A DNA stretch of 64,000 nucleotides from Spirodela intermedia. Its lineage: Eukaryota; Streptophyta; Magnoliopsida; Alismatales; Araceae. How positions within the stretch are numbered: the stretch's first letter is position 1; every line of letters starts with the position of its first letter. Of this stretch, positions 10,685-23,791 are shown one piece after another. Under the pieces are notes generated by a model. It saw nothing but the letters and a program-made list of their open reading frames with translations. It did not search any database and was not told the DNA's origin. The stretch spans positions 129,001 through 193,000 of the forward strand of contig LR746277.1 of NCBI GenBank assembly GCA_902729315.2. Reading direction: 5' to 3'. The translations under genes and the position numbers were made by a program.

Positions 10685-13600
10685 TTAATTCATTGATCCA
10701 CGACACCTGAAAATAGATACAAGGACAGATGAAGAGAGCAAAAATGGGTAGAGAAGATGTTTCCAGAAATTTAAATAGAAGAGTATTATACAATTATCAT
10801 AGAAATTTATTCACTAGAACGTCCAGTTGCAAAAAGTAATCATAACAGGACCATTTAATTTGTACTTTCGTTGTGCAAATATTTATGATACGAATGAAAA
10901 TTTTTATGGAGCAGAGCTCGTCGAGACAAAAAAGTTCGTGATTAGAACTAGAGATAATGTCAAAACTACCGGAAAAAATAGATGACAGATTCTGCAATGG
11001 GGTCTAGATTCTGCAACCCAGAAGAAGGCGAAATAAACAGAACTTGGCCAACATATCATTTTTAAAGCGAGTAACAAAACAACTAAATCCTAGTGATCAG
11101 AATGAGAAAATGGACCAAAAACTTAAATAATCCAGATAATCCCTTAAAGCATTAGTACTCATATATGTGATCTGACGGGCATTTGGCACAGAGGAAAGCC
11201 AAAACTAAAAAAAAAATCCTCATCAAAAGAATTCAAGTCAAATCTTGTTTATCATGAAGTGATGGTTATACAAGAATTCATAAACCATCAAAATTCTTGA
11301 TTCCATATATTCCATTCTCCCATCAAATTATTTCTTCTAGGGGTACTACTGGCTACAAAGTGATATGCAATATTTAACCACAACAGGCCAGTTGAGTAAA
11401 TTCAATGTGAAACACTTAAGTTTGGAGAAGGCTTCTAAAAAAAACATAGTGAAGAGGTAGTCATTCACTTTTCTTGCAGTTAGTTCCAATTACATAGGCA
11501 CATGACGTCTCACTCCAGATATCAATTACCTCTGAGCCCCACAATTGCATGGTATCTTCTTCTCCTCCAATGGAAATTTATAATCGTAAGTAATTTCTTC
11601 ACCAGAAGATATTTGTCTCTTTGCATAAATGAAGATCTTTTTTTGACCATCGACAGTGATCACTTTTGTGTAGCAGTTAGGCTGAAAAATATGAGTTGAT
11701 TAACAAAAAATATATAAAATGTCAACCACCTAAGAACAGTCAGATAATTACCTCACATGAATGATTAATAAACCTGGCTATACCACCACGCTTAGTAGCA
11801 TCAACCTGTGGATCATAAGACCATTCATCCCCATAATCAAACTTTTGAAAGAGGATGTACAGAGGGGGGCGAACAGAGAGGCAATGAGAATGGAAGCCTC
11901 GTAAAACTATGATCCAAAGATATTTCCCAAATGCAATCCGTGAGTCAATAAAATGCGAAGTTACATTCCATATGAGGTCACATAGTAAAGCATACCAAGC
12001 TATCACAGCAAGATGACAGTGAAGTATGATACAGGAAAACAAAAAGGGAAAATTACAGTCGAATGAAAGACATTTGCTCACCACATAACCGTCATCTAAT
12101 CTGAAAAGATAACTGCTACCAATGCCCATCTTTTCGTATTGACGTTCACGTATGTCGGAAATCTACAATCATGGAGGAAAATTAAACGAATAAAAGATGA
12201 GTGGATAAGAACCAGCAACATATCGCTATAAAGCTATTTGTAAAAAATATCAACTTTACCTCAAGAAATATTCTGAAACGTACATACCTGTCGACGGATC
12301 AGCTCACCCACATATTCTATCACAAAGTCTTCAGCCTCGATTGGCTCAAGAGCTACCAGACCCCAGTCGTGAATTTTGCTCCTTTGAAAACGAAGCCGTT
12401 TCTTTCTTGCCTGACAAAACAAAAGTATGTCAAAAGGATAACAAGAAAGCAAGGCAAAACTTCCACTGAGGTAAATATTTGCATTAAATACCGTCAACTG
12501 AGTGATTTTAAGAAGCTCAGATCCCTCTGCTGCAGCCAAAAGGTTACGTAACTTAACCCTGTTAGTCCTAGCTGAAGGGCCCTTAACACTGGAGTTTTGA
12601 GAAGCCCAAACTACGGAACGAAGTGTGCTAGAGTGACCGAACTGAACTCTGACCCACGATCTATCAGCAGGGGATGCCTTCTGTGACCATCGACGCCAGT
12701 CCCACCCATTTATAGATGATCTGGCACAACCACTGGATCTGGGACATGGATCCGTCACTACAAAATCCAACAATTTCGATCTCCGAGATTTTACTTGCCT
12801 GCCTTTCATATTCTTACATAACGAAGTGTCCAACATTTTCATAGCTTTTGACGGCAAAGAGGGACTTTGATCCTCTTTCATTTTCTTCTTGAGTTTGGCA
12901 ACTTGTCTTGCTGCATAATTGAAAGATAATGAAAAAGCATAACCATCATTTCAGTCGAAAAAATACCAAAAGCAAAACCATAAATGAAAAAGACAACCAT
13001 TTGATGAAGATAATACTTACATCTTGAAATCATTGAGAGTTCACGGTAATCATGTTTCAACGATTTCCCATTATTACTGAATTCCCTCCTGGAAACAGCA
13101 GCCTCTCCTAACTTGTCTTTCTTAGCAAAAGAACGGTCTGTAACATCACACTTTCTCCCATTAGATGAAAGAAGAACGTTCTTTGGAGCTGATCTCTTTC
13201 TGGGTCTGAGTGTGGACGGGGAACCTTCTGAAGCATTATTTTTTTTGACATGAACTCTTTTACTAGATGACTGTTGAGCCTTTTTCTTTGCTACTTTGGA
13301 GCCATCATGTGGCAAATTTTGAATATCATTTGCCACAATCTGGTGAAATTCTGCACCACATTTAATGGGATTTCCTTCAGTAAATGCAACCTTACTTTCC
13401 ACACCTGTCACGTTGGAAACTAATTCAGATGCAGGTTGATCTGCATTTAGTCCTGCATTCCCAGAAAGCATACTTCCAGAGAGTGATTCTAACTTTTTCT
13501 TTCCCAATCGTTTCTTCCGAAAGTACGTGTACTTTTCACTGAGCCTCCCAGTTAGATCAGAGGAATCAATGGCTTTTTTCTCTTTGAACTTATGTGTCTC

Positions 13601-16600
13601 TTCCTGAAACGGACATTTAATAATGGTCATAGAAACTTGAAGGATAGCTAGCAAGGAACCATAAGAAATACCAGGCACATGGCATTAAAAAAACCAACAC
13701 GTATTAATAAAATATCACATGAAAGTCAATCTTAATATTTTTGACATTATATTTTTTGGAGCGGTAGAAGTTTACTATCGATATTAACAATGCTCCTCAT
13801 GACTAAATGCGTAAAAATTGTTAGGGCAACCTTAAAGATGGCTGACATGAAAGCCATAACAAATGTCATGCACAACATGCCACAAAATGAAGAAAAGATA
13901 CGGCTGAAGATGGAAATAATGCAAAAGAAAGAAACATGCATAAAGTTTGTGTGCAGGAAATTAAGTAAACGAACTTTCTTAAAGATGAGAACTGTTACAC
14001 GACCATTCAAAAGGAAAAACTTACATCAACCAAGGCTCTAACTTTCCATCTACCCATGGAGACCCCTGAGATAACCGAATCGGAATGTCTTCTTGAAGCA
14101 AACCATGATAGGCAATGCTGGTAAATGTCATCACTGAAAAGAGAATCTCTCAAATCTTTAAGAACATCAGCATGAAGCCTTTGCCGACAAACTGCCATGC
14201 TGACATATGCACCAATCATAGGAATATCTTTATCAGACTTCGATGGTCTGATTTTAGCTTTCTGCAATGCTTCACAACGCAAGAGGCACTGGCCCAGTCC
14301 AGGAGGAGGAGGCTCATCAGTATCTCCTATCTCGACAGTATCTGATTTGCATAATGGGAACTTCTCAAAGAAGTGCAAGAAAAATGCAGAGGGAGACATA
14401 GGTTTTTCACCTGTTCACAAAGAATTAGGTGAAAAACAGTACCTTATCGTTCAGACAAGAAAAATGAAACTGTAAGAATATTAGAAAAGAAATGCTTGTC
14501 AGAAAAGAAAAGCTCTTATGAGAACAAGAAAACTGTTGGCAACTCCATTTTCATACCGTTTGGCAGATCAACAGAGTAGTCCAAGTCAGGGGGGGGCTGC
14601 TGAGTTGGGAAGCAAATCATATCAACATCAATACTCTGCATTAAGAGTAAAACCAGCTATAAAAAAATATGCAAGCGAATGACGTACAAGTTTTGCTTTC
14701 GGAAACCATGGTTGATAGCTAAAAAACGGTACAGAAGCAAATAACGCCATAATCAAGTATAAAACTCACCTCATCTACTCTAAGGTCAGTTTCTGGTGCC
14801 GAAATGATCTTTGCCACTTCTCTATTAATAACATCACCAAGGTACTCGGCAAAGGACGTCTTTGCCGACAAATAAAGTGAATCTTCCACACCCTCACAGA
14901 TTTCTTGGATGTCAACAGAGAGTGGATCAGTGTCGCTAGATGTTCTTCGATCTAGACCAATGTCATCAAAATTGAAGCCAGAAGTTGGCTTAATATTATT
15001 GGAACTCATAGAGTCAGGTCCAAACCCCGGAGGAAAATCCATATCACACACGGAATCAGTCTTCATTCTAACCTGTAAGACCCTAAGTCATGTAAAACAA
15101 CTTTGAAGCTATGAAAGAAACTAGGAAATTGATTTTGAAATATGTTATCTGGTAAGCGCACAGAATTACTGGCAAATTTATATTGACAAGTGATGTAACC
15201 TGAGGCTTCTCTGCACGCAATGTATCCTGTTTTACTGAAGCTAAAGGATTAGCCAAGAGTGGATAGCATGACCATCGTCTCCTTTTGCGCCATAAGCCAC
15301 AGTATTCCGCTATTGGATCATAAGAGGCCGCATTCCACAAAATTTTCATACAGTCATCATGAAACAATTTGCGGGAAATCGCCAATAACTTAGGGAGACC
15401 GTTGATGCTTCCGGCAGAAATCGCGTTTGCAAGAGAATTCACAGGAGCAGTGCAACCAGAGTTCATCTGCTTAGTCTTGGGAAAAAAGGCAATAGAAGAA
15501 TCACCTGGCAATACGTATGGTTTCTCTCCCTCCACAACCACAGGCTGCACAAGCAAATAAATGAAACAATCAATATTTATACCTATATTTATAAGATAAT
15601 AATTAACGTCCGTTTCAGGTACACTACCATCTTCTCTAGCAGAGAAAAATTGTCGACTTCCTTAGTCGCTGGATTTGGTGCTGTCTGCATGTGGACTTTC
15701 CTTAAGGCAACAAACTCAGGTATTATAGAGCTTATAATCTCATCTATTATAATCCGGCGTGCAGTTTTCATAACTACAGAATGCAATTGGAGAGAAAGGT
15801 CTTCTGATATTCCGTCTACATAGCTGTCAAGAGCACCCTTCTCAGCACAATTTTTCTCATCAGTAGCATAGCCCGGTTCTCTGTTCCATTTGTGGATAAG
15901 TGATATCAGTGTAAATGGTCCAAACTTCTCATCAACGTGATACACCTACAAGAAGTAAAAGAGAATGAAGATGGAGAAATGTGGCTCGTGGCTAAAGAAT
16001 TATCATGTAACGAGATAAACCCCGACTAAGAGAACAGAACTAGATGGGACGGATAGATATTACAATTCTCCGTACAAAGCTTTAAAGGAGTTTGAGCATC
16101 AAAACATCATCCGGTTTAACAGTTTAAATGACATGCACATTGGTTTTTTTCAAATTAAAAATAATAGGAAAGAAAAAAGAAAAAACCATTACGTGGGCTT
16201 GATTAATGAGGAAAAGAAATTCATGTATCTCATGAATTTAATTCCAGTGATTTCCTTATTGTCGTCTGTAGTACGAAATAAATATTGGAGAGTGGAAATG
16301 TGACAGGAAATCAAAAGCACAATAATTTCTCTCTAGGTTCTCTACATGATTTAAGCACAGCCGCCATAAACAAGGAGTGTTCCATGGATGTAAGAACAGT
16401 GGGCCTATTTGATGAGGCCTGCTATCATCAATGAAATTCATTCAACGCTGCAATCATTGTTTGCACCAACTGTCAGGGACAAGATGCCCATAAAAACCCT
16501 ATAGCGATGAAAATTTGTGCAGATCTTTTCTCTGAAAACTAGACTGTCTCTTTGATTACCCATAACTTGGTGTCTGGTGACACTATCGGTGTTTTTTATT

Positions 16601-19600
16601 TGCATGCAGTCCAGGACCCCTTTGTCTTGTCCGGAGGAATCTGTGTTCAACACTTATCAAGCTTCCTGATTTTCAAGGTCACAAGTTCAGCACTTCACAC
16701 TCAACACTTAGGTTATATGATAATGTTTGCCAACTACAGTGAAAAGATGCATACCAAAACGTATGCCCCAGTGTCTTTTTCTTTGGTTAAAAAAAAAAGG
16801 TTTCTACCCCACAATCAATAAAGTATAATAATTATTCCTTGCAGTCACGATTATCACATTTACAAATATACACAACTAATTATTAAATGTGTCTTGCTAG
16901 AATTCGTCCTCACAGCCATCTTCAACTTGTTCACTCAACATAAATTGCGTGGTGACTTTTCCTGATGCCCGCCCAAATTGTAATGGATGTTTTCTCAGTA
17001 CATTATATTTGCAATTTTTTTATTCTATTAACCTAGGTTTCCTCCTCTATCCTTTTTATTCTCCACATGACAGGAAATTATAAATAAATTTGTCACTAAA
17101 GCAGACTTTAATCTCACCAATTCCACTTCTTGAAAACACCAAGTCCAAAAACCTTTTAAACCAAATTATATCAAAAGAATTACCACAATTTAAATCCTTC
17201 CAAATCCCTCATGCAAATAAGCTGTCCCAAACCAGACACACAACAAAAAAAACCCGAGATAGATTGAGGGGTTAAGGCCCCTCCTCACTTCTGATCATCT
17301 TAACCAAACAATACTCATATGCAAATCGAGCAAAACATACTATATAAGAGAATAAATCTAATAGAAAGCTCTCAAGTTTAACAGTACATTTGAACATTAG
17401 GAGAATTTTGTTGCAGCCCATGAGTCGGGTTGCATTTGATGTTTATACATAGAAAACCCTAAACTATCCATTTATCATGCATCGCATGGATTCATGAGAT
17501 GCAGAGATATATCAGAAGATGACACGCATTAGTACTTGTTGTTGCCTGATGTAGGACATCAACCACAATGAAGAGAAGGTCAAAATCTTTTTGACCTAGG
17601 TGGCCCCAAAATTGTGGGCTAGGCATCTTGAAGCTTCAAAGATGATCTACAAGGATCAGGAGACCATAAAAGGCCCAAAACAGAGGTGGTTGATAATAAA
17701 CCGTGTCATTAATAGGTGATGGATTAGTTTCTTGCTTTTTATGTTATTTTCTCACTTTTAATTTGTTTTTAAATTATCTAAATGCACTTGAAATCTGTTT
17801 AAGGGTCAACGTTTAAGGGTCCATCGTTATAACTAAACCATCTTTGTAGGGTCCACGTTGTAGCCTTAGAGGCATTATTCAGTTTTACGAAATTTTCCCT
17901 TTCCCAGATTATATCTCTTTTCTGGTCGATTCCGGCACCTCTCTTGTGAATTCGAAGGAAGCTTCTTGATCTTGTGGGCTCGAGATCGCCTCCTTGAGGA
18001 TTCAAGGGTCAAAACTTCCAAGTTTTATGGATTCAAGGCAAGGAATCTTCACAGAAATTTCATTCCTTGTGGATTCAAGAACAAGATTTCATCTCCATGC
18101 AACTCAGGCTGCATCATCACCTCTATGTGACACCTGCAAATTGTTTTATCCAAAGAATCCTAATGTTTAAGACAAGCATGCCAAATTCTAGATTTTAAAG
18201 TAAATACCAAATTACTTTCTAACAATAACATTCATATATAATGTCAATTTGATGCACCGGCAAACAAAATAATACATTTCTTTTTGATATTGTATTTATT
18301 TCCAGTGCATCCATTCTCTTAATGTGTAGGAAGATTCTCAATCACATATGTTCACCTTTAAAGAAAACAAATGAGAAAGACCAAACGTATAGGATGTCAA
18401 CAGTTCAGGGTAAACTGCAAGGCCATCCAATTTTTCCAGTGTTTAAAAACAAGCTAGTCAATAGTATAGTTGGGGCCACGCCAAGAAGCTTTGAACCACT
18501 GCTTCAAGGAGACACCGAACCAAAGTCGCAACCCTCTCCCCCTACCAGGCAGGAACATCGGTCCCCATTCTTCTGCAGCACCTTGCAGGCCCCCACAAAC
18601 CTCCCCGCCCCCCCCCCCCCCAAGCATGACTGTAGAAAATATTGCAAGCACAGGCCTAGTCCCATTTCTGATCTCTTCTCTAGGCTCATGACTTGTGACT
18701 TGTGAAGCATAGTCGAGTTGGGTTGGACACTCACCACGCCAAACTTTTTTGACATTCCTATTCAAATCCATTTGTAACATAGTTATCCAATATCTGTGGT
18801 AGCTAACTTATTACAGCAGAACAGATTCACTTAGAATTCGAATGCTACATGAAGTGACTCAACTGAGCAAGAACAAGGTTCATATTGGGCAGTAATGAAG
18901 TGTATAGATCGAGATAGCTACACGAAAATTGATAGGACATTCAATTTTGTTATTCCTGAAAAACTTGATTCATTATTGTAGGAGGTATCTTAAGTGGAAG
19001 CAGGACGTTTTTGCCCTCTATGGTTGATATTATGAAAGGGAAACATAAAATAGGGAATGGCACATGTTCATGCTCAACAAGGAACAAAGGATGCATGAAT
19101 CAATGATGTAATGACAATATGAACACGACACTTGGGCGTGGCAAAGGCGTAAACTAAAATTAATTCGAGTAAGCATCGAACTTATGAGTAGACATCAATG
19201 GCATCATTTGCCGGACCTATGTTCCAGTTTCTTACCATCAAAGAATCATGAATGAAATTGCTTTGATGCCAGTGGCTAAGTTCGGTGAGAGAATAAGGTC
19301 CATGCTTTAATCCTCTCCCATCATAAAAAATCCAGCAGGACTCCTCACCTGGATGTAGCTGGAATCCACACATCAGAGGCGTACATGAGGAAAAGGGAGA
19401 AAAAGAAGGGCATTATAGGGAGAAACTCCTTATAAAACCATAATATCTTCCTCACAAAAAATTAAGAAACTCCAAGCATTAAGCAAAAAATAAGACTAAT
19501 CTACTTGCATGGTGGAAGCAGAATAAATCGTAAATTGGTCTACAGATTTTAGGTTATGGCAACAGAATAATACCATTGGAAGCTCCACTGAAGAGCAATT

Positions 19601-20515
19601 GGCCATTTCCGCAACTGCCACATGTGTTGTAGAGGTAGAGGTTGCATGTGGAGGAGCCTGGTTTCCTAATTGTTCTGAATAAGTCAATGGATGAGAATAA
19701 CCAGAGACCCCTGCTTGTGTAGATGATTGCATTGTCAAAGCCGCGTTGTGGGCATCCAAAGAATGTGGTACTGTTGTTGGCAAACTAGACGTCCAGTATC
19801 CATGGCTTGCAAAGTGCCCAATGTATTTTAAAGCTATTGGATTCATAAGGTTTCCATTTACAACGGGATACACTGGGAGATCCTCTGGTAAGAAACCTGT
19901 AGACAGACCCTCACGCAGTTGCTCTTGTATATATGGTCCACACATCTGCCCATTTTCGTTAACATAAGTCCAACCACTCACAGAAGTGTTCTGAGCATAC
20001 GCAGAAGAAGTCTTGTTTTGGCAGGCGGTAGACCCTCCATTACTAGGCTGAGAAACAGCACAATGGTTATTTGATGACTGAGAGCCTCCTTCCATTGCCA
20101 TGTATGACACAACCTTTTCCATTGGTTCACAATTAGAGGAAGAATCATGAACGTCTTTCAACCACCTATTGACAACAATTAAGATGAAGTTAAGAATAAA
20201 GATAACTCACCTACATGTTCATAGGGAGGTCAGCATCCAAATAATTCACAGAAATATTCAATTACTAGAGAGGTAAGTGCAACACTACATGTGAGATGAG
20301 CAACCCTCATAAGGCCCATGCAAACGCATGGCCATATTGACCACATGAGTCGAAGTTTCCACATTAACTTGCTTGGAAGATGAGAGCCTCTTCCGCTTTC
20401 TTGATAGAACACAGCAACTGCATCCATAGCAGCTGGCATCAAGAGGGTCGTAATCAGTATTGCTGCTGCTGCAGGTCTCAAAGACCACACTATGTATGTC
20501 TTCCTCCAATGCGGT
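10685..20515 (-). CDS. ATXR7: ATXR7/SDG25-type histone H3K4 methyltransferase
   Basis: Fifteen minus-strand exons are resolved: 20515-20289, 20165-19574, 19358-19236, 15945-15628, 15544-15200, 15072-14770, 14635-14557, 14410-14025, 13603-13021, 12910-12492, 12410-12288, 12162-12082, 11805-11752, 11681-11530 and 10706-10685. All phases agree and give at least 1268 residues. Near residues 140-190 is a GYF-like region with [21 protein letters not shown] second such segment ([19 protein letters not shown]) spans about 274-335. The SET domain (about 1126-1250) has [23 protein letters not shown] and ITYDYKF, followed by post-SET CNCGAQRC, so catalytic and zinc-binding residues look intact. Family role: nuclear H3K4 methylation, for example FLC activation in Arabidopsis. 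The first exon listed has no in-frame ATG early on. A 51-base exon at 21212-21162 (MREICAPPLATSSGGDP, donor GTAACC) would fit in phase, but is unproven. Confidence 0.92.
15946..19235 (-). other. 3.3-kb ATXR7 intron with probable LTR-derived debris
   Basis: This intron separates the second GYF-like exon (ending DSLM) from the next (starting [11 protein letters not shown]), and is by far the longest in the gene. About 17.55-18.12 kb carries repeated GGATTCAAG-type words in a CT-rich setting that looks like LTR leader sequence. A C-run lies near 18607-18620. No intact ORF of a mobile element is present. Confidence 0.4.
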
Positions 20516-21212
20516 CTAAGGAATAAAAATGCAAACAGAAAACGTCAGTCAATGAGAATATCCAAAAGCAATATGTGGACTCATCTTACTTCTTTCTTCT
20601 CTCACTCTGATGCTCAGCAGCAAAAAAAATTTATTCAATACCTCTAAATTAACGAACTACTGATATTGCATGTTTTATTTAAATTTAGAAAAAAATCACA
20701 GGGAGTATGCAAAGGCCTGGAACCAGAGAACAACAATACACGGTGAAACGCAACGAAAAAACAACACAACAAGCAATTATGGAAAAAGTGGCTCGCAAAC
20801 ACGCACGACTAATAATGAGACCGAAAATGGACCGTAGACAGTGTTGGAGGCAATAGTTAATCCGCAAAGTTCATGACCCGAGGAAACTTGACTCTCGCAG
20901 AGGAAAAAATGAGATGATTTTTAGAAGATGCACGTCCTCTCTGTATCTTGACGAGATCACTCTCGGAGAAACAAAAAAATGAAGCAAAAGTCCGACGTTA
21001 TCCACCCACAACCCGTGGGGAGAGATGAAAATCGGTAAGCTGCCCGTCATGTACGGTGAAAAAGACATCACGTACGCGAATACGGCCTTCGATCGGAACC
21101 AATTCACCAAAGAGGCGAGAGACGGAGCCGCATTTACGCGGCGCGGCGGTTGAGGGGTTACCGGGTCGCCGCCGGACGAGGTTGCGAGCGGGGGAGCGCA
21201 GATTTCACGCAT

Positions 21213-21555
21213 AGCGCTCCGTATGCTGACAACTCGCTCCACCGGCGGCCGTGTTTGCCACCGATCCTCCCCTCCGGCGGGGCAGGCCGGCGAGGAAGGG
21301 ATAGGTTTCGCCGGGGACTTGGTTTTCTCTAAGTTCTGAGCGAGGAGCGGACGAGCACGAGGCGGAGAAGAAGGGCTGGGCTTCGAAGAAGGGGCGGCGG
21401 ATATCAGCCGGGGTATTTCTCATAGTGGGCCTTGGGCTTCACAAAGGCCCGAAAATAAGGCAAGCCTTTTTATACGGCCCAAAAGGCCCAGTTTCCTCTC
21501 TTTCTCCCTCTCTCTCCTCTTAATCTGTCTGTCTCTCTCCCCTCTCCCCCCTTCT

Positions 21556-21589
<34 letters not shown>

Positions 21590-22130
21590 CCCTTCTCCCC
21601 TCTCTCTCTCCTCTCTCTATCCCCTTCGCCCCTCTCTCTCTCCTCTCTCTCTCCCCTCTCCCCCTCTTCTCCTCTCTCTCTCCTCTCTCTCTCCCCTCTC
21701 CCCCTCTTCTCCCCTCTCTCTCCTCTCTCTCCTCTCTCTCTCCTCTCTCTCTCCTCTCTCTCTCCTCTCTCTCCCCTCTCTCTCTCCTCTCTCTCTCCTC
21801 TCTCTCTCCTCTCTCTCTCCCCTCTCCCCCTCTTCTCCCCTCTCTCTCCCACTCCCCCTTCTCTCTCTCTCTTTCTTTCTCTCTCTATCCCCTCTCCCTA
21901 GAACAGAGTTGAAGAACATACCCGGTTAGAATTCTTTTTCACGTGCGCCAACAAAACGATTTTACATTAATCATCAATATGGCCCCGAATAGCTCCCCCT
22001 CCATCGTTTTTCGACACAGTTGACGCAGCGGGTCCCCCGAAGTTGACTTTTCGACGGCGTCGTTGTCCCAGAAATAAGCCACGAAGAATGATTCGTTTGA
22101 GATTATAGTTGCACCGAATAATCAGTTTCC
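21213..22130. other. ATXR7 5' region and CT-rich intergenic DNA
   Basis: 20.9-21.43 kb is GC-rich and likely ATXR7 5' UTR/promoter on the minus strand. It is followed by a roughly 400-base pyrimidine tract and AT-neutral spacer. I see no gene besides the ATXR7 upstream exon. Confidence 0.45.
21497..21897. repeat. 400-base CT/CCCTCT-rich pyrimidine tract
   Basis: An almost pure C/T strand made of interleaved CTCTCTCT, CTCCCC and CCCCTCTTCTCC units, purine-rich on the minus strand. Long Arg/Glu frames across it are artefacts of the repeat. Confidence 0.95.
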
Positions 22131-22290
22131 CACGTGTCATAATCATGCATGATGCTTTAGATGGGAAGAATATAGCCTTGGCCAATGACGACACGTGGCG
22201 AGTGCTTTGGCCAACTCCTTCCCGCGGGAAGAGGCCATGGAACGTTGACCCAACCGTTTTAAGACGAGAGATTTCGGAAGCCAACACGTG
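22131..22290. promoter_or_regulatory. three G-box/ABRE cores (CACGTG)
   Basis: CACGTG occurs at 22131-22136, 22192-22197 and 22285-22290, 230-390 bases before the start codon of the 22.5-kb gene. The second and third have ACACGTG context, typical of ABA-response/bZIP-bHLH sites. Function is inferred from the motif only. Confidence 0.5.
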
Positions 22291-22521
22291 TAGGTCGGTG
22301 CAGTCTGTCAGCTCCTTCCTTGTCCCTCCCTTCCTGCTCCTCGCTCCTCGCGATTCACAGAAAAATAACCGGCGCACTGACCAAGTGTAGTGAAAGGAAG
22401 ATAGATCTCATCTGTAGAGAGAGGCGTTCATCTTTCTATTTAAGAACGTCAATACTGGCTCTCTCAGTGTGGAGTGCAGGGGAAGAAGGTCACTGCGAGG
22501 GCTGCAACAGATTGGCCGGTG

Positions 22522-23062
22522 ATGGGGGGGAGGCTGAGGAGGGGGATCGGGCCCTTCGGGAGGAAGAAGTGCCCGCCGGAGCCTGCGCCGGCTGCCACGA
22601 GCGCGGCGGCGGCGCCGCCTTCTTCGCCGGACTCGGTGCTCGCGCGACTCGACCAGATCGACCTCCGTGTAAGCTACACCTTCTGTCTTCTTCTCCCTTC
22701 TTCTCCGTTATTTTCTCTCTGTGACAATCCCTCCGCCATCACGAGGCAGCTCAGGCAGCTGGAGCAAAACCAGATAGCGAGGCCGCCACCGCCGATGCTA
22801 CCGCCGGTGCCTGAGAGCTACTTCTCTGCCGACCTGAGGAAGGCGGCGGAGGCTGCGAGCTTAAGCTACAATCTGCAGAAGCAGCAGCAGCAGCAGAAAC
22901 TGAGCAAGGATCGTCGACAGCAGAAGCCTCCGGCGTCGTCTTCCATGTCATCGGCCATTCGCGAGGTCTGCCTCAGGGGGAACCTCATGGACCGCCTCGG
23001 GCTTCTCGAGAGCCGCATCCTGCAAGTACGGTGCACGTCTGCAGGATGGAAACCAGATTCTT

Positions 23063-23093
<31 letters not shown>

Positions 23094-23791
23094 CGTCTCC
23101 GTATTCGAGAGGAGGCTGAGCCCGTGAGGATGTTTCCAGCTGAGCTTCGAGCTGGGGGATCGGAGCAGCAGCAGCGGCGCGAGTTCTTCGTCCACGAGGA
23201 TGACGTCGTCCGGTGAGAGCGCGTGGGCGGTGCAGTCGGCCTCGTCCTCCGCGGAGGAGAAGCGAGTCGCCGTCGCCGCTGCCTCCTCGTCCCGGAGGCT
23301 CGCCGTGGGGTTGGCCCCATGGAAGCTGGGCCTTGGCCACAGGCTTCATCGGCGCATGTCCAGGAGGAGGAAGGTGCATGCCAACCTCTCTCGCTCTTTC
23401 TTCCTCTCTCTTCCTCTCTTTTCCTCTCTTTTCCTCTCTCTCTCTCTATATATATATATATATCTCAATCGATCTGTTTATCTCTCTCTACCTCTCCCTC
23501 TCTGTATGACTCTTTACCTCTCTCTCTTTCTCTCCCTATCTATCTATATATCTAACTCTATCTCTCTCTAACTCTCCCTCTCTGTATGATTCCTTATCTC
23601 TCTCTCTCTCTCTCTCTCTCTCTACCTCTCCGTCTCTGTACGACTCTTCACCTGTCTCTCTCGTCTGTGACTCTGTGCAGGGGAAGGATCCGAAGGAAGC
23701 GCTGGAAGCGGCGGAGAAGAAGGCGAGCGACGTGTGCAAGGAAAACAAGAGCGCTCGGCTCTACAGGAGGTGGTTCCCCGTCGGATGCTGA
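22522..23791 (+). CDS. plant coiled-coil protein of unknown function
   Basis: Four exons, 22522-22668, 22750-23025, 23140-23373 and 23681-23791 (stop TGA), all in phase 0, give 255 residues starting MGGRLRRGIGPFGRKKC. I chose this ATG because the frame upstream lacks another and the basic start is coherent. Two leucine-patterned helices are visible: VLARLDQIDLRLRQLEQ (about 41-57) and MDRLGLLESRILQLSFELG (about 127-145). Between them is a Gln-rich run, and Ser-rich and Arg-rich stretches follow. The C terminus is acidic/basic, with EALEAAEKKASDVCKENKS, and ends RRWFPVGC. I do not recognise a named family; the consistent splice phases and low-repeat exons argue for a real gene. Introns 1 and 3 contain CT-rich tracts. 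A short coiled-coil oligomer is the most I can infer. Confidence 0.8.
23394..23660. repeat. CT-rich microsatellite cluster in intron 3
   Basis: Repeated CTCTCT runs, with a (TA)n stretch at about 23447-23462, fill most of the last intron of the 22.5-kb gene. Confidence 0.9.

Noticed and set aside
21520-21919. Long Arg/Glu-rich minus-strand frames of 100-110 codons
   Set aside because: They are pure translation of the CT/GA tract, with no non-repeat sequence.
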